From Clostridiales bacterium DTU036 (GTDB taxonomy: Bacteria > Bacillota > Clostridia > Peptostreptococcales > Acidaminobacteraceae), in contig LFTD01000088.1 of the NCBI GenBank assembly GCA_001512625.1, positions 1 through 36,907 of the forward strand: a stretch of DNA of 36,907 nt, written 5' to 3'. Under the pieces are notes generated by a model. That model did no database searches, had not been told where the DNA came from, and saw nothing but the letters and a program-made list of their open reading frames with translations. Of the stretch, positions 10,250-18,264 are shown piece after piece. Position numbers and translations under genes: made by a program. Position 1 is the first letter of the stretch, and each line of letters opens with the position of its first letter.

Positions 10250-10276
10250 GGAAAGAGTGGTGGCCCCACTCTTTCG
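10250..10276 (+). promoter_or_regulatory. Leader hairpin upstream of rimP
   Basis: GAAAGAGTGG ... CCACTCTTTC inverted repeat between promoter and rimP SD (AAAGGAGG). Confidence 0.65.
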
Positions 10277-10303
10277 TTCTTAATATAGATAAAGGAGGTT
10301 AAG

Positions 10304-10765
10304 GTGAAAAGCGTAAGCAGCATAGTTGAAGAGATTCTAACAGCTTTTCTGGAAACTCATGGGCTGGAACTATATGATCTGGCTTTTGTAAAAGAAGGAC
10401 CTAATAGGTTCTTACGAGTATTTATAGATAGTCCAGAGGGAGTGGATCTCAATCAGTGTGAGATGGTAAGTAAGTTCTTGTCAAATGAACTTGATAAAAA
10501 AGACCCAATAAAGGAACAATACTATTTAGAGGTGTCTTCACCAGGCCTTGAGAGGATTTTGAAAAAAGATGAGCACTATAAGAAGTATCTGGGAGAAAAA
10601 ATCCAGGTAAATCTTTATTCAACTTTAGAAGGCCAAAAGATGATTACCGGTAAGCTTGTGGAAAAAGAGAAAGAATTCATTAAAGTATTAGATGATTGTA
10701 CTAAAAAGGAGTTAGAAATTCCCCTTGCCCTTATATCTAAGGCAAAGAATATTGTGGAATTTTGA
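10304..10765 (+). CDS. rimP: Ribosome maturation factor RimP
   Basis: GTG start; FLRVFIDSPEGVDLNQCEMVSKFLSNELD ... YYLEVSSPGLERILKK. Confidence 0.95.
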   Translation: MKSVSSIVEEILTAFLETHGLELYDLAFVKEGPNRFLRVFIDSPEGVDLNQCEMVSKFLSNELDKKDPIKEQYYLEVSSPGLERILKKDEHYKKYLGEKIQVNLYSTLEGQKMITGKLVEKEKEFIKVLDDCTKKELEIPLALISKAKNIVEF

Positions 10766-10773
10766 GGTTAAGA

Positions 10774-11874
10774 ATGGATAATATTACAGAAGTTATTGCA
10801 GCTATTGCCAAAGAAAAAGAAATAGCGGTGGAAACCCTCTTCGAATCAATAGAAGCAGCCCTTATAACTGCCTATCGCAAGAATTTTGGAAAGAATAGAA
10901 ATGCCAGGGCAAGTATAGACAGGGTAACTGGAGAAATTAAGGTTTTCACTCAGTTTGTAGTGGTTGAAGAGGTAGAGGATAGCGAGACAGAAATTAGTCT
11001 AGAAGAAGCCAAGAAGATAAATCCAATTTATGAGCTTGATGATATCTATGAGACCGAAGAAACTCCCAAGGACTTTGGCAGGGTTGCAGCCCTGGCAGCC
11101 AAGCAGGTTGTAGTCCAAAGGATCAGAGAGGCTGAGCGCTCCAGTGTTTATGATGAGTATAAGAGTAGGGAACAAGAACTGATTTATTCCCAGATTCAAA
11201 GAATCAATAATGGGGTAGTTTATTTTAATCTTGGTAAGGCTGAAGCTATCATGCCACCAAAAGAGCAGATTCCTGGAGAGCGTTATAGGGTAGGAGATAG
11301 ACTAAGAAGCTTTATAATTGAAGTAAAGGATGAAAAACGCAAGGCCTTAGAAGAGGGCAAGACAGCCAAGGATGTCAAGGGTAAAAAGGGACTAGAAATT
11401 GTTTTGTCTAGAACCCATCCAGGCCTAGTAAGAAGACTTTTCGAGCTGGAAGTTCCTGAAATCATGGAAGGAGATGTCCTTATTAAGTCTATTGCCAGAG
11501 AAGCTGGTAGTAGGACCAAGCTGGCAGTTCAGGCTGGTAGAGAAGGGCTTGATCCAGTAGGTGCCTGTGTAGGCCCAAAGGGTTCTAGGGTTTCCCACAT
11601 AGTAGATGAGCTTGGCGGGGAGAAGATTGATATAGTTGAGTATACTGATGATATGGCTACCTTTATCGAAAATGCTCTAAGCCCTGCTAAGGTTAGTGAA
11701 GTTAGGCTGATAGGAGATAGGAATGCAGAGGTTGTTGTTCCTGATTTCCAGCTTTCTTTAGCCATAGGAAAGGAAGGCCAAAATGCTAGGCTTGCTGCTA
11801 AACTTACAGGAATTAGAATTGATATTTTAAGTGAAACTCAGGACAAGGAGAGGTCCGGGAATGAAGAAGCATAA
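10774..11874 (+). CDS. nusA: Transcription termination/antitermination factor NusA; start probably ATG at 10774
   Basis: KKINPIYELDDIYE..., DPVGACVGPKGSRVSHIVDELGGEKIDIVEY, S1 and KH motifs. ATG 10774 is in frame with the called TTG at 10762 and has an upstream GAGG. Confidence 0.95.
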   Translation: MDNITEVIAAIAKEKEIAVETLFESIEAALITAYRKNFGKNRNARASIDRVTGEIKVFTQFVVVEEVEDSETEISLEEAKKINPIYELDDIYETEETPKDFGRVAALAAKQVVVQRIREAERSSVYDEYKSREQELIYSQIQRINNGVVYFNLGKAEAIMPPKEQIPGERYRVGDRLRSFIIEVKDEKRKALEEGKTAKDVKGKKGLEIVLSRTHPGLVRRLFELEVPEIMEGDVLIKSIAREAGSRTKLAVQAGREGLDPVGACVGPKGSRVSHIVDELGGEKIDIVEYTDDMATFIENALSPAKVSEVRLIGDRNAEVVVPDFQLSLAIGKEGQNARLAAKLTGIRIDILSETQDKERSGNEEA

Positions 11875-12124
11875 AACCCCACTGAGAAAATGTGTTGCCT
11901 GCTCTGAGCATAAGGATAAAAGAGAGCTTATTAGGCTAGTTAAGAACAAGGAAGGCCAGGTCTTCTTTGATCCGACGGGCAAGGCCAACGGTAGGGGGGC
12001 CTATATTTGTAGGAGCCTTGAGTGCTTTGAAAAGGCTATCAAGGACAAGAGCCTACAGCGTAGTTTAAAGACAAGTTTAGATCAGGAGACCATAGATGAA
12101 CTCCGGAGAAGTTTGGAAAACTAA
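11861..12124 (+). CDS. ylxR: YlxR family RNA-binding protein (RNase P modulator RnpM family); start probably ATG at 11861
   Basis: TPLRKCVACSEHKDKRELIRLVKN...DPTGKANGRGAYIC; SD AGGAGAGG before 11861. Confidence 0.9.
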   Translation: MKKHKTPLRKCVACSEHKDKRELIRLVKNKEGQVFFDPTGKANGRGAYICRSLECFEKAIKDKSLQRSLKTSLDQETIDELRRSLEN

Positions 12125-12410
12125 AGTATTAAGCCTTCTTGGCTTTGCGGCAAAATCCGGTAACTTAGTAACTGGCAGTTTTGCTGTTGATAGAGCACTT
12201 AAAGAAGGAAGTATAGACCTGCTGCTTTTCTCAGAAGAAACCAGTAAAAAAACCATTGCCTCCTTTCTCCACCAAAGGGACCTGCCTAGTGCAGTTCTTA
12301 CGGACTCTGCTACTATGTCAAAACTAACAGGGGTTAGTAATAGACATGTATTTGCAGTTAAGAGGGGAAAGTTGGCTGAAGCGATGATCAAGGAGATATC
12401 TAGGAGGTGA
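12096..12410 (+). CDS. L7Ae/L30e/S12e family ribosomal protein (YlxQ-like)
   Basis: LLGFAAKSGNLVTGSFAVDRALKEGSIDLLLFSEETSKKT; conserved position between ylxR and infB. Confidence 0.85.
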   Translation: MNSGEVWKTKVLSLLGFAAKSGNLVTGSFAVDRALKEGSIDLLLFSEETSKKTIASFLHQRDLPSAVLTDSATMSKLTGVSNRHVFAVKRGKLAEAMIKEISRR

Positions 12411-12414
12411 TTCT

Positions 12415-14550
12415 TTGAGAAAAATACGCGTATATGAATTAGCTAAAGAATACAAGATGACCAGTAAAAATCTAATCACTAAATTAGAGAGTATAGGAAT
12501 CGAAGTAGCCAATCACATGAGCACTTTGGATGAAGAAGAACATAAGAAGTTTATTGACTTTGTTAAGGGTGAGTTAGCAAGTGATAAGCCCGAGCCCAAA
12601 AAAGCCGAAAGCCCAGAACCTAAAAGGGCTAAGGCACCTGAAAAGAAAAAGGACAAGCCTAAGAAGTTAAAGAAGGCTATCCCTGTAGCTGAGGAGCCTG
12701 ATAAGGATGCCCCTAAAAGAAACTGGCAAAAGAGAAAAAGAGGAACTAAGGCAGACTACCGTAGGGATAAGGAAGAAAAGATAATAGACCTAGCAGGAAG
12801 TGAAGTTGAAATTGACGAAGTGGTGACTCTAGGAGAGCTGGCTGAAAAGCTTCAAAAACCTGCCACTGAGATAATAATGAAATTCATGTCACTAGGTGAA
12901 ATGTATAATATCAACTCAAATATTAGCTTTGAAGAAGCTGAAATCCTGGCCATGGAATATGAAGTGAAACTTGTTAGAGCCCAGAGTCTTTCAGAGATTG
13001 AAGAGGAAATGTTTGACTTTGAGGACGCCGAGGAAGATCTTATTGAAAGGGCCCCTGTAGTAACTGTAATGGGCCACGTTGACCATGGAAAGACCTCGCT
13101 ACTTGACTCAATTAGAAATACAAGGGTTACTAAGAAGGAGGCCGGTGGAATTACCCAGCACATAGGGGCAAGTGAAATAAAAATCGATGGAAAGAAAATA
13201 GTTTTCCTTGATACCCCAGGCCATGAGGCCTTTACCACCCTAAGAGCTAGGGGAGCACAGATTACTGATATTTCTATTCTAGTAGTTGCGGCAGATGATG
13301 GGGTTAAACCCCAGACCGTTGAGGCTATCCACCATGCCAAGGCAGCAGGTGTTCCTATAATTGTTGCTATTAACAAAATGGATAAACCCACTGCCAATCC
13401 CGATAGGGTTAAGCAGGAACTCACAGAGCACGGCCTTGTTGTTGAGGACTGGGGCGGAGATATTATTGCTGTTGAGGTATCTGCAAAGACAGGAGAAGGT
13501 GTAGAAAATCTACTTGAGATGGTTCTACTAGTTGCAGAAATGCTGGAACTTAAGGCCAATCCAGATAGACCTGGTGTTGGTACCATTATTGAAGCCAATG
13601 TAGATAGGCGCATGGGAACAACAGCCACTGTCCTTCTTGAAAAGGGAAGGATGAAGATAGGAGACAACATCTTTGCAGGGGCTAGTTTTGGTAGAATTAG
13701 GACTATGATTAATGATGCTGGAAAAAGACTTAAAACAGCAGGCCCTTCTTCAGCCTTTGAGATAACTGGCCTAAATGATGTTCCCATGGCAGGGGAGAAA
13801 ATCTATGTAACAGTGGATGACCAGACTGCCAGGCTTTATGCAGAAAGAAATGCAGAAAAAGAGAGAAGTGAGAGAATTGCACAACCTAAGCTTGTAGCTA
13901 GTCTTGATAGTATTAGTGAAGATGAGGGTCAAGCCAAGGTCCTAAATGTAATTCTAAGGGCTGACGTTCATGGTTCTGTAGAGGCTATAAAGAACTCTCT
14001 TGATAAGATTAATACCGATGAGGTAATGGTAAATATCATCAAGTCCCAGGTTGGAGCTATAACTGAGGCTGACATTCTTCTGGCTACAGCCAGTGAGGCG
14101 GTTATCCTTGGCTTTAATGTTAGACCTGATAATAACATTCAAAATGTTGCTGAAAGGGAAAATGTTGAGATTAGGACCTATAGGGTTATCTATGACATTG
14201 TAAATGATGTTAAGGACGCCCTAAGCGGTATGCTAGACCCAGACCAGAAGGAAGTAGTGGAAGGTAACATAGAGGTAAGGGACACCTTTAAAGTACCAGG
14301 AGTTGGCACTATTGCAGGTGGCTATGTTATGAGGGGTCAGATTTCAAGGACCTCTATGGTTAGGCTGATAAGAGACGGCATTGTAATCCACGAAGGTGAG
14401 GTCTCGTCACTTAGAAGGTTTAAGGATGACGTCCGCCAGGTTCAAACTGGTTATGAGTGTGGTATTGGAATAAAGAATTACAACGATATTAAGGAAGGGG
14501 ACATTATTGAAACCTTCATTATTAAAGAAATCCAGAGGAGTTTAGACTAA
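12415..14550 (+). CDS. infB: Translation initiation factor IF-2 (TTG start)
   Basis: VTVMGHVDHGKTSLLDSIRNTRVTKKEAGGITQHIGA; DTPGHEAFTTLRARGAQ; SD TAGGAGGTGA upstream. Confidence 0.97.
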   Translation: MRKIRVYELAKEYKMTSKNLITKLESIGIEVANHMSTLDEEEHKKFIDFVKGELASDKPEPKKAESPEPKRAKAPEKKKDKPKKLKKAIPVAEEPDKDAPKRNWQKRKRGTKADYRRDKEEKIIDLAGSEVEIDEVVTLGELAEKLQKPATEIIMKFMSLGEMYNINSNISFEEAEILAMEYEVKLVRAQSLSEIEEEMFDFEDAEEDLIERAPVVTVMGHVDHGKTSLLDSIRNTRVTKKEAGGITQHIGASEIKIDGKKIVFLDTPGHEAFTTLRARGAQITDISILVVAADDGVKPQTVEAIHHAKAAGVPIIVAINKMDKPTANPDRVKQELTEHGLVVEDWGGDIIAVEVSAKTGEGVENLLEMVLLVAEMLELKANPDRPGVGTIIEANVDRRMGTTATVLLEKGRMKIGDNIFAGASFGRIRTMINDAGKRLKTAGPSSAFEITGLNDVPMAGEKIYVTVDDQTARLYAERNAEKERSERIAQPKLVASLDSISEDEGQAKVLNVILRADVHGSVEAIKNSLDKINTDEVMVNIIKSQVGAITEADILLATASEAVILGFNVRPDNNIQNVAERENVEIRTYRVIYDIVNDVKDALSGMLDPDQKEVVEGNIEVRDTFKVPGVGTIAGGYVMRGQISRTSMVRLIRDGIVIHEGEVSSLRRFKDDVRQVQTGYECGIGIKNYNDIKEGDIIETFIIKEIQRSLD

Positions 14551-14912
14551 TGAATAAACAAAGGCTACGTAAAATAAATGAAGAAATAAAGCGAATTATC
14601 AGTTCTTCACTGGTCTTTGATGTAAAAGATCCAAGACTTCCTTCGATGATAAATGTGCTTGATGTTGAAACTGCTAGCGATATGAAGACCACCAAAATCT
14701 TTGTAAGCTGGGTAGGCGATGAGGACAGAGATGAGGTTCTTTCCATCCTAAATAAGGCTGCTGGCTATTTTAGGAAGGAACTAGGAAATGAACTAAAGAC
14801 CTATAATACTCCCCAGCCCCAATTTTACTATGACGATTCTATAGAGCGGGGAATGGAGATGGAGGAGCTGCTTCGTGGTATCACATATAGCGATGAACCT
14901 GAAGAAGACTAA
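14550..14912 (+). CDS. rbfA: Ribosome-binding factor A
   Basis: RLRKINEEIKRIISSSLV...VKDPRLPSMINVLDVETASDMKTTKIFVSW. Confidence 0.93.
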   Translation: MNKQRLRKINEEIKRIISSSLVFDVKDPRLPSMINVLDVETASDMKTTKIFVSWVGDEDRDEVLSILNKAAGYFRKELGNELKTYNTPQPQFYYDDSIERGMEMEELLRGITYSDEPEED

Positions 14913-15843
14913 GGACTTTATTTTGAGCTACAAGAGCTTCTTGATCCTACCCCATGTTAGGGCTGATGGAGATGCTCTTGGCTCATCCTTAGCCCTTAAA
15001 CTAGCTCTGGAAAAGATTAATAAAAAGGCTGTGGTTTGGTGTGAAGACGCACTTCCCCACGGCCTTAAGCCATTTATGGATGGGAAGACAAATAAGGCCC
15101 CTCTTTTAGAGAGCTTTGAAGCCCTTATAGCTGTGGATACAGCAAATTTATCAAGGATTCAGTCCATTTATAAGGATTACGACCAGCTCCCCATCTTAAA
15201 TATAGACCACCATCCAACTAATACTGACTATGGACAGGTTAACCTTGTTTATGGTGGTCTTTCATCTACAGGTGAACTTATGGCTATGGTTATTGATGAA
15301 CTTGGAGTGGAGCTGGATAAGAATATTTCTGAGGCTCTTTATATTGCGCTAATAAGTGATACCAACCGCTTCCAGTATGATTCCATAACTTCTGATAGCC
15401 TAAGGCTAGGAGCTAGGCTCCTTGATGCAGGTGCTGACTTTGATAGGATCCACAGGCATCTTTATGGTGAGAAGCCTTTGGAACTCTTAAAGCTCCTATC
15501 CCTAGCCACTGATAAAAGTGTTTTTTTATCAGAGGATGTGGTTTTTTGTCAACTGACTCAAGAGGACTTTGATAGGGCGGGATTTTATGAAACCGATGAT
15601 GTTATTGCTCTCTTAAGGGATATTGAAAGAGTAGGAGTGGCAGCTCTGGTCTACCACCAGGATGGCCAGGAGAAACTCTCACTAAGAAGTAAGGGAGACT
15701 ATCTGGTTGATGGTTTAGCCAAGTCTTTTGGAGGTGGTGGTCATAAAAAGGCAGCAGGTTCACCTTTTAATCTTGAGGACATCGAGCTTTTAAAGGAAAG
15801 ACTTAAGGAGCTTAGCCATGTGGGGCAAGATAAATCTCTATAA
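14875..15843 (+). CDS. nrnA: DHH/DHHA1 bifunctional oligoribonuclease/PAP phosphatase NrnA-like (start may be ATG 14893)
   Basis: LPHVRADGDALGSSLAL; NIDHHPTN; GGGGHKKAAGSPF. Confidence 0.9.
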   Translation: MVSHIAMNLKKTKDFILSYKSFLILPHVRADGDALGSSLALKLALEKINKKAVVWCEDALPHGLKPFMDGKTNKAPLLESFEALIAVDTANLSRIQSIYKDYDQLPILNIDHHPTNTDYGQVNLVYGGLSSTGELMAMVIDELGVELDKNISEALYIALISDTNRFQYDSITSDSLRLGARLLDAGADFDRIHRHLYGEKPLELLKLLSLATDKSVFLSEDVVFCQLTQEDFDRAGFYETDDVIALLRDIERVGVAALVYHQDGQEKLSLRSKGDYLVDGLAKSFGGGGHKKAAGSPFNLEDIELLKERLKELSHVGQDKSL

Positions 15844-16696
15844 GCCAGAAAACATGACTTCTCAGCAGGCTGTCAGCCACCTTAGGAGGATCCTAGGCCT
15901 TAAAAGAATAGGTCACTCTGGCACTCTGGACCCCATGGCTACAGGAGTTCTTAACTGTTTTGTTGGTAGGGCCACTCGATTTATTGATCTGCTTCCAGAG
16001 AGTGAAAAGATCTATAAAGCAGACTTCATTCTTGGTAAGAGTTCTGACACCCTGGATATATGGGGAAAGGTTGTGGACCATGAATTTGAAGCTGTGGAAG
16101 AGGAAGAGCTAAAGAGGGTGCTTGAGGGTTTCTTAGGTGAGAGTCTCCAACTTCCTCCCATGTATTCAGCCATAAAGTATAAGGGAAGAGCTCTTTATGA
16201 TTATGCTAGAGAGGGTCAGGAGATTGAGCGAAAGAAGCGAAGGATTCTTATTTCAAAACTTGAACTATTAAATTTTGATGGATTTGAGGGCAGCCTTATG
16301 ATTCACTGTAGTAGGGGGACCTATGTAAGGAGCCTTATTGATGATATTGGTTCTAGGCTTGGGACTGCTGGGCTTATGTCGGGTCTAGTTAGGCTGAGAA
16401 ATGACTGGGTTGACCTTGAGGACTGCTATAGTCTAGACCAAATTAGAGAGATGTATTCTAAAGGGGATATGAGTTTTCTTACCTGCCCAGCTACTAATGT
16501 TAGTTTGGCTAGGGCTGATATAGATAAGACAACCTACGAGGACTTGGCTCAAGGCAGGATAAATAGTTTTAGAAGTGAGTGCCAGCAGGGCAGGTACCTT
16601 ATCTACTGGGATAATAACTTTGTGGGCACAGCTCTTTGTGAGAAGGAAGGCTTTCTTGTAAGGGAAAGGATAATAAAGGTGGAAGATGATTCTTAG
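15818..16696 (+). CDS. truB: tRNA pseudouridine(55) synthase
   Basis: NLYKPENMTSQQAVSHLRRIL...RIGHSGTLDPMATGVL; PPMYSAIKYKGRALYDYAREG. Confidence 0.96.
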   Translation: MWGKINLYKPENMTSQQAVSHLRRILGLKRIGHSGTLDPMATGVLNCFVGRATRFIDLLPESEKIYKADFILGKSSDTLDIWGKVVDHEFEAVEEEELKRVLEGFLGESLQLPPMYSAIKYKGRALYDYAREGQEIERKKRRILISKLELLNFDGFEGSLMIHCSRGTYVRSLIDDIGSRLGTAGLMSGLVRLRNDWVDLEDCYSLDQIREMYSKGDMSFLTCPATNVSLARADIDKTTYEDLAQGRINSFRSECQQGRYLIYWDNNFVGTALCEKEGFLVRERIIKVEDDS

Positions 16697-17588
16697 CAGT
16701 GTAGAAGACTTACAGAAAAAAAAGGGGCCCTTTGCCCTAACCATGGGAAATTTTGATGGCCTTCATATAGGCCATAAGAGAATTATTTCTACTCTTATAG
16801 ATGAAGCTAGAAAGGATGGACTTACTAGCCTTGTAGTTACCTTTACCAACCATCCCAAGGAGCTAATCACAGGAGAAAAGGTAATACCAGTAATTAGCAG
16901 TGATGAAAAACTTGAAAGGCTTGAGGAAGAAGGGGTGGATTTGGTTTTAGGGCTGGAATTTACCCAAGAAATTAGGCAGATGAGCCAGAAAGAGTTTTTA
17001 GATTACCTGGGGGTAGAGTTTAAAAAGATTATTGTAGGTCATGATTTTAAGTTTGGCCATAATGGAAGTAAGTATAATAGCGATGAAATAGAAACTATTC
17101 CCGTTGAGGCCTTGGTAGTTGATGGAAAGATTGTAAGTTCAACTATTATAAGAGAATATATGAGTCAGGGGGAGATGGAAAAGCTTAGATTATTTCTGGG
17201 CAGGCCCTATCGCCATAGTGGCAAGGTAATCCATGGAAAGAAGGTGGGTAAGGCTTTAGGTTATCCCACTACCAATGTAACCATTAATGAGAGCGTCTAT
17301 GCCCTGAGAACTGGGGTCTATGTTACTAAGACCTACCTTGTTGACTCTGTTTTTAAGAGTGTAACCAACATAGGTAGGATTCCCACTTTTGATGGCAGGC
17401 CCTTTTCTGTTGAAACCCATATTTTGGATTTTGATAGGAGTATCTATGGTGAAGAAGTAAGAATAGAGTTTCTTCATTATCTAAGAAAAGAAGAGAAGTT
17501 TGATGATGTAGATGCCCTAAAGGCAAGGATTGCTGAGGATGTTGAGGCCACTAGGGACTACTTTAATAATCATCCAGAGGAGGTCTAA
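16686..17588 (+). CDS. ribF: Bifunctional riboflavin kinase/FAD synthetase
   Basis: ALTMGNFDGLHIGHKRII; VGHDFKFGHNGS; GRPYRHSGKVIHGKKVGKALGYPTTNV. Confidence 0.96.
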   Translation: MILSSVEDLQKKKGPFALTMGNFDGLHIGHKRIISTLIDEARKDGLTSLVVTFTNHPKELITGEKVIPVISSDEKLERLEEEGVDLVLGLEFTQEIRQMSQKEFLDYLGVEFKKIIVGHDFKFGHNGSKYNSDEIETIPVEALVVDGKIVSSTIIREYMSQGEMEKLRLFLGRPYRHSGKVIHGKKVGKALGYPTTNVTINESVYALRTGVYVTKTYLVDSVFKSVTNIGRIPTFDGRPFSVETHILDFDRSIYGEEVRIEFLHYLRKEEKFDDVDALKARIAEDVEATRDYFNNHPEEV

Positions 17589-17589
17589 A

Positions 17590-17832
17590 ATGAAGGTTAG
17601 GTTATTTTCTGCAGGTTACTGACCCCACTGTACTGGCGTGGAACGCCTTATAGTTGAAGAAAGACTTAATGTAGAAATCCTTGATATTTCTAAGGATAGG
17701 GGTCTGGTAAAGGAACTTTTACATATTGGAGATAAGAGGCAGATCCCCTGCCTTGATATAGATGGTAAGGCTCTTTATGAATCCAAGGCTATTATGGCCT
17801 GGCTTATGGACAATCTAGATCAATTAAAATAG
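17590..17832 (+). CDS. Glutaredoxin-like selenoprotein, TGA (17620-17622) decoded as Sec; 80 aa MKVRLFSAGYUPHCTGVERLIVEERLNVEILDISKDRGLVKELLHIGDKRQIPCLDIDGKALYESKAIMAWLMDNLDQLK
   Basis: AGGAGG SD at 17578-17583, 6 nt before ATG 17590; frame continuous with the called ORF 17638-17832 except one TGA; UxxC replaces the CxxC motif of the thioredoxin fold; cis-Pro motif QIPCLDIDGKALYESKAI; SECIS-like hairpin follows the TGA; selU is nearby. Confidence 0.88.
17627..17654 (+). promoter_or_regulatory. Candidate bacterial SECIS element
   Basis: Lower stem 17627-17632 (ACTGTA) pairs with 17649-17654 (TATAGT, one G-U); internal loop; upper stem GGCG (17635-17638)/CGCC (17644-17647); apical loop TGGAA. 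The loop begins 16 nt after the TGA. Confidence 0.72.
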
Positions 17833-17840
17833 CCTTTTTC

Positions 17841-17869
17841 TTTACAAACTTAAATGCTTATGGTATTAT
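17841..17869 (+). promoter_or_regulatory. Promoter for rpsO
   Basis: TTTACA (17841-17846) - 17 nt - TATTAT (17864-17869), TG at extended -10 position. Confidence 0.7.
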
Positions 17870-17870
17870 T

Positions 17871-17945
17871 GTTAACGGTACTTTAGCTTTGTATATGATT
17901 CTCCAACATCTACAGGGCTAAAGCGAATAATTTTAGGAGAAAATA
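17871..17945 (+). promoter_or_regulatory. rpsO 5' leader with inverted repeat (possible S15 autoregulatory leader)
   Basis: CTTTAGC (17881-17887) and GCTAAAG (17917-17923) pair in the leader between promoter and SD (TTAGGAG). Confidence 0.45.
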
Positions 17946-18209
17946 ATGACAAAAGAACAAAAGCAAGCAATTATTGAAGAGTACAGACTACATGATAATG
18001 ATGTGGGCTCTGCTGAAGTACAAGTAGCTATCCTTACCTTTAGGATTAATGAGCTTAATGAGCACCTCAAAGTTCATAAGAAGGACCACCACTCAAGAAG
18101 GGGTCTACTAAAGTTGGTTGGTAAGAGAAGGAATTTACTAGAATACGTTAAAAAACAAGATGTTGAGCGTTATAGAAGCTTAATCGAACGTCTTGGACTG
18201 CGTAAATAA
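17946..18209 (+). CDS. rpsO: 30S ribosomal protein S15
   Basis: [48 protein letters not shown]. Confidence 0.97.
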   Translation: MTKEQKQAIIEEYRLHDNDVGSAEVQVAILTFRINELNEHLKVHKKDHHSRRGLLKLVGKRRNLLEYVKKQDVERYRSLIERLGLRK

Positions 18210-18237
18210 AAGGTGGGGAGTACCCGCCTTTTCTTCA
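18208..18237 (+). terminator. Hairpin terminator/attenuator between rpsO and pnp
   Basis: AAAAGGTGGG - GAGTA - CCCGCCTTTT then TCTTC; 10-bp stem. Confidence 0.75.
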
Positions 18238-18264
18238 TATTTATAGAAAAAACTAGGAGGAATA

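Noticed and set aside
12580-12720. Lys/Pro/Glu-rich repetitive segment in infB
   Set aside because: Typical low-complexity linker of the IF-2 N-terminal region.
12852-13787. 311-aa minus-strand ORF antisense to infB
   Set aside because: Fully embedded opposite a strongly conserved gene; low-complexity Ser/Ile-rich translation and no SD or family motif. It is a shadow ORF of codon bias.
17638-17832. 64-aa GTG-start ORF as a stand-alone gene
   Set aside because: No SD before GTG 17638, and it lacks the start of the thioredoxin-like fold; better explained as the 3' part of the TGA-containing gene from 17590.
17590-17832. Alternative readings of the TGA: pseudogene or TGA=Trp genetic code
   Set aside because: TGA is an ordinary stop in many neighbouring genes. 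The TGA sits exactly at the redox Cys position with a downstream hairpin and an intact frame, which favours Sec. A sequencing error cannot be fully excluded.
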